Assembly: GCA_015232395.1 (NCBI GenBank)
Contig: JADFZT010000042.1
Location: 2,802-40,389, forward strand
Source: Magnetococcales bacterium
GTDB taxonomy: Bacteria > Pseudomonadota > Magnetococcia > Magnetococcales > JADFZT01
Reading direction: 5' to 3'
Length of the DNA stretch: 37,588 bases
Position 1 is the first letter of the stretch; every line of letters begins with the position of its first letter. Below, piece by piece: positions 34,062 to 37,588 of this stretch. The translations under genes were made by a program, and so were the position numbers. The notes under the pieces were generated by a model. The model was given only the letters and a program-made list of their open reading frames with translations, was not told the DNA's origin and did no database searches.

Positions 34062-34280
34062 ATGAACGACTCTCCCTTTGCCAAACATCAAGCCATCACC
34101 CCGGAAGGAATCGCCAAGCTGGAACAGCTCAAAAGCGAGCTGGAAACCCTCACCCAGGCCATGCAGAGCATGGAGGGTAAGAGCAAGTATGAGATCGAAG
34201 GAACAGTGCGAGCCTTCCAGGATAAAGAGGGGGAAGTGCGGCAGTTTCTCCAGCAGTTGGGGCTGATGCCGGAAGGGTAA
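34062..34280 (+). CDS. small coiled-coil protein, unknown function
   Basis: A 72-residue protein of unknown family. After a short start (MNDSPFAKHQAITPEG) it is nearly all amphipathic helix, with a heptad-like segment IAKLEQLKSELETLTQAMQS and then an acidic/basic helix ending in QFLQQLGLMPEG. It has no membrane segment or Cys. AAGGAG lies about thirteen bases upstream of the ATG. It is separated by 219 bp from the large gene downstream. The resemblance of its first helices to the N-terminal coiled coil of GreA-type factors is slight and not relied upon. Confidence 0.65.
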   Translation: MNDSPFAKHQAITPEGIAKLEQLKSELETLTQAMQSMEGKSKYEIEGTVRAFQDKEGEVRQFLQQLGLMPEG

Positions 34281-34499
34281 GGAATAAATTCCAAAGTCCC
34301 AAACAGGCTAAGGATGACCGACAACACCGATTCGGCTGGCATTGTCATCGAATCTGCCTTCCCCTCTGGGGAATTTCCTGGAAAAATGGGAGGCATCATC
34401 CTGCAAAAAATGATACTCTGATCTGTGGAATATTCAGGCCCGATTTTTTTTATGACGGCGTGGGGCTTTACAATAAACAGTGGTTTGTAGAGGGTGGCG

Positions 34500-37055
34500 A
34501 TGAAATCATTCAAAGGTTTGTTAAACACCATCCGTGGGGATCAGCTTCCAGAAGCGCAGCAAAACCAGCAAACAGAGGAAAAACCCTCCCACACTTCCAC
34601 CCTCGCCCCCAACGAATTCCGCGCCATTTCCCGAACTGAACTGCCTCTGGCGATCACCATCGACAGCATCTCCTGTTACATCGATTATTCTCCAGAGCAG
34701 GCCCGCTATCGGATCAAAGCCACCTCCGGAAAAAGGATGTCCTCCGAGGAGACCGTCAACCCCACCGACCGCCATAGAAAAGCGGTCAGCAATTTTATGT
34801 ACAAAGGGCTCATCGGCATCCACCTCCACCCCTCCGGCATCATTCTACATCTGGATGAAGAAAAAAATTTCAAGGGAGAGGCCAGACACAACCAAACCCA
34901 TGCCGAAATCACCTCTGCCAAACCCAGCAAAGAGACCCAAAAAGAGCTTCAGGGGCGCCTGACCCAGATTGATCTGAAAGCCTGCTCCCAAAGCACCCCG
35001 CTACTGATCTGCCCCAACCACGGAAAACTCCATATGCTGGTGCGGCCCGATGCCGAAAAAAAGGGCCGCTTCGGGGTCTTTTTATCCAGCGCCAAAGGCA
35101 AGGAGCGGGAAAACACCCCCCCCTCTTTTTATTTTGAGCAGGGCAAACCCCTGATCCTGAGTCAGGATTTTTTAATCAAGCTCGCCACCATCGGCAAAGG
35201 CAACATCGATGCCCGCAACTGGAACGCTGAGTTGAGGGATCCCATACTTGCGCGTTTCACCCTCTCCGACAGCCACACCCTCAACGTGGAAGAGCTTTTC
35301 ACCAGCGATGGCCTGACCTTCCTGCTGGGAAATGCCGACCCCATCTATCTGGGCACCCCTGGCGTGCGCTCCGAAAAAGAAGAAGCGCAACATCAGAAAG
35401 AGTGCTTGGCTGCTGCTCGTGAGATCAGCTTGGTGGTTTCGAAAAATCTCCAGAAAAAAACCGCCAAGGAAGAGAAGGAAGCCGCCCGGGAGCGGGTGAT
35501 GGCGACCGTGCTGGGCAGCCTCAAGATGGATAGCCCGGAGGGGGTGCGGCTGCTGGCTCTGGAGCTTGCGTTAAAAGAGGTTTTGGCGACTCTCTATGGG
35601 ATCACTGGCGCCAGCGAAACAGCCATGCAGATCGACAATGAGCGCACCCGGTTGATTGATGCCATCACCCGGGAAACCATCGCCAAGCTGAAATCAGCCA
35701 GAACAAGGCAGATAGCCCTCACCGCCGTGCATCAGGCGGTCCGCAAGGCCGCCCCCAACTTCCCTCTGCCCCAACTGGGCAAGGGTATGGTGGAAGCTCT
35801 GCCCCCCTTTGATCAACAAGCTGCCGCCCGCCTGCCCAACGACCAGCTGATCGACCTGGCCCAGCATGCTGCGAAAACCCTGGTTTCAGCTAAAAATGTC
35901 AAGAATGTCAAACAGATTCTCCAGGAGATCAAAGACCATCCCGATCAAAAGGCGGCCCTCGTCCGGAAAGTACATCAGATCGGCTTTCGCTCCGCCAAAA
36001 AGGCCCTGGAGTATGCCCTGGTTCGGGCTTTGATCATGAAGGAGCTGCCAGCCATCGAAAAAATCAAACGGGCCGTACTCCAGGATCAGGCCCCCAAGGA
36101 GCTGGTAGCCGAAGAGCTGGAAAGCATCCAGAGAAGATATGCCGCCTATGCCGCCTATATGACCGCCTCTTTCCAAAAACGGCTGAAGCGCTCCATGGAC
36201 TCCACCCTCAAAGAGTTTCAATACGGCACTACCACCGACACCCACCATCGCATTCCCACCAAGGGCTTTTTGACCTACATGATCGCCCTGCGCACCGCTG
36301 GGGGGCAGCTGACCGAACAGACCGACAGCGTGCCGGCGGTCTCCCCCTTGCAAACCTTGCCGGGGACGGTTCCCCACATTGAATTTCTCAAACCCGACCC
36401 CACCGCTACCGAAGCAACCGTACGGGTTTCCCACAACGATTCGGTGTTGATCGAAACCACTTTCGAGTGCGGCTCTTTGGAAAATCCCGCGCCGGAAGGG
36501 GTGCCGCTCCCCCTGTGGCAGGCGCTGTATGGCTTGTCATCCAGGGTGGTGGATTTTTATCTCACCGGCGCTTCCCACCGGCTGGAAGATCGCAAGCAGC
36601 ATGAACGACTCATCACGCTGTTGACTGAAGAGCTGCTGAAAAAAATGCTCAATTTTCTCAGAGGGCTACAACGCAAACCCCCGGCCAACAACTATAATGA
36701 TCTGCACCCCCTGCTGCGGGAGTCCCGGATGGTGCTGATCACCCGAGGAGGGGAAAAGCCTGAGGATGAGTGGCTGGATCTGAAAAAACGGAGTGACTCT
36801 GTTCGGGAGCGCCCCCTCAACCTGAAACACGCCCTCAAGTTGATCGTCAACGATCTGCTGAAAAAGGGTGTTTTGAGCAAAGACTCCTACCGCTTCAAAC
36901 CCCAAATGCACACCTTTGCCACCGCCGGAACCAAAGCAGATGAAAAGATCCTCCTGCCCATCGAAATCCAGGTAGAACGCAGCCAGATCGCCATAAACGC
37001 CAAATTTAACGAAGAAATCTTCAAAAAAACCATCCACATCCCTGCGGAAAAATAG
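34500..37055 (+). CDS. large protein of unknown function (851 residues)
   Basis: No family is recognised. The N-terminal third is mixed alpha/beta with strand-like segments (ITIDSISCYIDYSPEQARYR, LIGIHLHPSGIILHL, STPLLICPNHGKLHMLV). The middle (~300-580) is long, charged helix, probably coiled coil (EKEEAQHQKECLAAAREISL, KEEKEAARERVM, KEFQYGTTTDTHHRIP at its end). The C-terminal third returns to mixed structure. No signal peptide or membrane helix is seen, so it is probably cytoplasmic. The ATG at 34500 has GAGGG five bases upstream and is preferred over the GTG at 34494. It is followed 261 bp later by a ParA-like ATPase on the same strand, a possible partner. Confidence 0.7.
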   Translation: MKSFKGLLNTIRGDQLPEAQQNQQTEEKPSHTSTLAPNEFRAISRTELPLAITIDSISCYIDYSPEQARYRIKATSGKRMSSEETVNPTDRHRKAVSNFMYKGLIGIHLHPSGIILHLDEEKNFKGEARHNQTHAEITSAKPSKETQKELQGRLTQIDLKACSQSTPLLICPNHGKLHMLVRPDAEKKGRFGVFLSSAKGKERENTPPSFYFEQGKPLILSQDFLIKLATIGKGNIDARNWNAELRDPILARFTLSDSHTLNVEELFTSDGLTFLLGNADPIYLGTPGVRSEKEEAQHQKECLAAAREISLVVSKNLQKKTAKEEKEAARERVMATVLGSLKMDSPEGVRLLALELALKEVLATLYGITGASETAMQIDNERTRLIDAITRETIAKLKSARTRQIALTAVHQAVRKAAPNFPLPQLGKGMVEALPPFDQQAAARLPNDQLIDLAQHAAKTLVSAKNVKNVKQILQEIKDHPDQKAALVRKVHQIGFRSAKKALEYALVRALIMKELPAIEKIKRAVLQDQAPKELVAEELESIQRRYAAYAAYMTASFQKRLKRSMDSTLKEFQYGTTTDTHHRIPTKGFLTYMIALRTAGGQLTEQTDSVPAVSPLQTLPGTVPHIEFLKPDPTATEATVRVSHNDSVLIETTFECGSLENPAPEGVPLPLWQALYGLSSRVVDFYLTGASHRLEDRKQHERLITLLTEELLKKMLNFLRGLQRKPPANNYNDLHPLLRESRMVLITRGGEKPEDEWLDLKKRSDSVRERPLNLKHALKLIVNDLLKKGVLSKDSYRFKPQMHTFATAGTKADEKILLPIEIQVERSQIAINAKFNEEIFKKTIHIPAEK

Positions 37056-37316
37056 CCCTTCAGGCCAGGCTATGGGGCTTGGCTGGGTGATGAGCAGAGC
37101 TTCCCCGATGGGATCTCCGGGAAGCGTGGACCATGGCGGCGAGCTGGGGAAAATGCTGGTTATTTAATGCCAGCAGACTGGTAATCATTTGTTGCTGCAA
37201 AACCTCTCTTGATTTACCCTTCTTCTTAATAAACACTAAATCACCTCAACCCTACGGTAAGATTGCGTCATGGTGCTGTTCCGGGGTGTATGCCTGATCA
37301 GAGCGGGAGGGATCTT

Positions 37317-37588
37317 TTGAAAAATCTCATCACCACCTTTTACAATTTTAAGGGGGGTGTGGGATGCTCCCTATTATTGGCAAACGTTGCTGCTGCCTTG
37401 GCGGGGAAGCGGAAGGTGTTGATTTGGGATTTGGATGTGGAAGCGCCGGGGTTGCATCACCTCGCAGCACTCACCCCGAACCCCAAGCCGGAGAGCGGCT
37501 TTTTGGAGTGGCTCAAGGGGTGGCAGGAAGAGTCCATTGAGTTATTGATGAAAATCAGAGGTGTGCGTGAGAGGGATCAGTCGTGGGT
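37317..37588 (+). CDS. ParA/MinD-like P-loop ATPase, N-terminal part (cut by window end)
   Basis: The first ~90 residues of a deviant-Walker ATPase. The start reads MKNLITTFYNFKGGVGCSLL, with the deviant Walker A KGGVGCS (~12-18), then LANVAAALAGKRKVLIWDLD, VEAPGLHHLAAL (the DxDxEAPG Walker A' region). The TFYNFKGGVG opening is typical of the KGGVG-R/x branch of large ParA-like proteins rather than chromosome-partitioning ParA; here Cys replaces the usual Arg/Lys. TTG at 37317 has GGGAGGG at good spacing. An in-frame ATG at 37290 would add nine residues. The rest of the protein lies beyond the window. Confidence 0.8.
   Translation, partial: MKNLITTFYNFKGGVGCSLLLANVAAALAGKRKVLIWDLDVEAPGLHHLAALTPNPKPESGFLEWLKGWQEESIELLMKIRGVRERDQSW

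Overview
The window looks like chromosomal DNA of a Gram-negative proteobacterium. Evidence for this is a Wza-type outer-membrane exporter, a lipoprotein with a lipobox, a Wzz-type inner-membrane protein, an alphaproteobacterial-style O-succinylhomoserine sulfhydrylase and a YbjN-domain protein. Several large TPR-sulfotransferases would fit Magnetococcales or a related deep alphaproteobacterial lineage. That placement is an inference from gene style only, since no taxonomic marker gene is present.

Region 1 (1-23.9 kb) is a surface or exopolysaccharide locus, nearly all on the + strand. It holds five intact TPR-sulfotransferase paralogues plus the broken tail of another. With them are a GT4 glycosyltransferase, an alpha/alpha-toroid protein, a SAM methyltransferase, an AsnB-like amidotransferase, a multi-pass Wzy/ligase-like protein, a WecG/TagA/CpsF glycosyltransferase, a polyprenyl-phosphate sugar phosphotransferase, a Wzz-like chain-length regulator, a divergent GfcB/YjbF-like lipoprotein and a long multi-SLBB Wza-like exporter. 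A coherent model is that the phosphotransferase starts the lipid-linked unit and WecG and GT4 extend it. Amidation, methylation and several sulfation steps would decorate it, the Wzy-like protein would polymerise it, and Wzz plus the Wza-like protein would set its length and export it. No Wzx flippase, PAPS-synthesis gene or tyrosine autokinase is visible here.

Region 2 (24.0-28.7 kb) is an accessory patch around a tRNA-Leu(UAA) gene. It contains a complete IS630-family element ending a few bases from the tRNA 3' end. It also contains the tail of a tyrosine integrase butted against the head of an IS5-type transposase, and a frameshifted phage-protein relic. A secreted alkaline-phosphatase-superfamily (sulfatase-fold) enzyme with a Thr where sulfatases carry Cys/Ser follows, then a decayed Phd/RelE-type toxin-antitoxin pair with an operator-like palindrome.

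Region 3 (28.7-37.6 kb) is ordinary chromosome. It has metZ, a YbjN-domain gene and galE, then an intergenic region with three clustered DnaA boxes beside AT-rich DNA (origin-like). A sixth, divergent TPR-sulfotransferase lies on the minus strand, followed by tRNA-Val(GAC) with its terminator, a small coiled-coil protein, an 853-residue protein of unknown function, and the start of a ParA/MinD-like ATPase cut by the window edge.

The strongest candidate for something undescribed is the tandem, diversifying family of TPR-sulfotransferases inside a polysaccharide locus. The origin-like DnaA-box cluster and the orphan 853-residue gene upstream of a KGGVGC ATPase come next.
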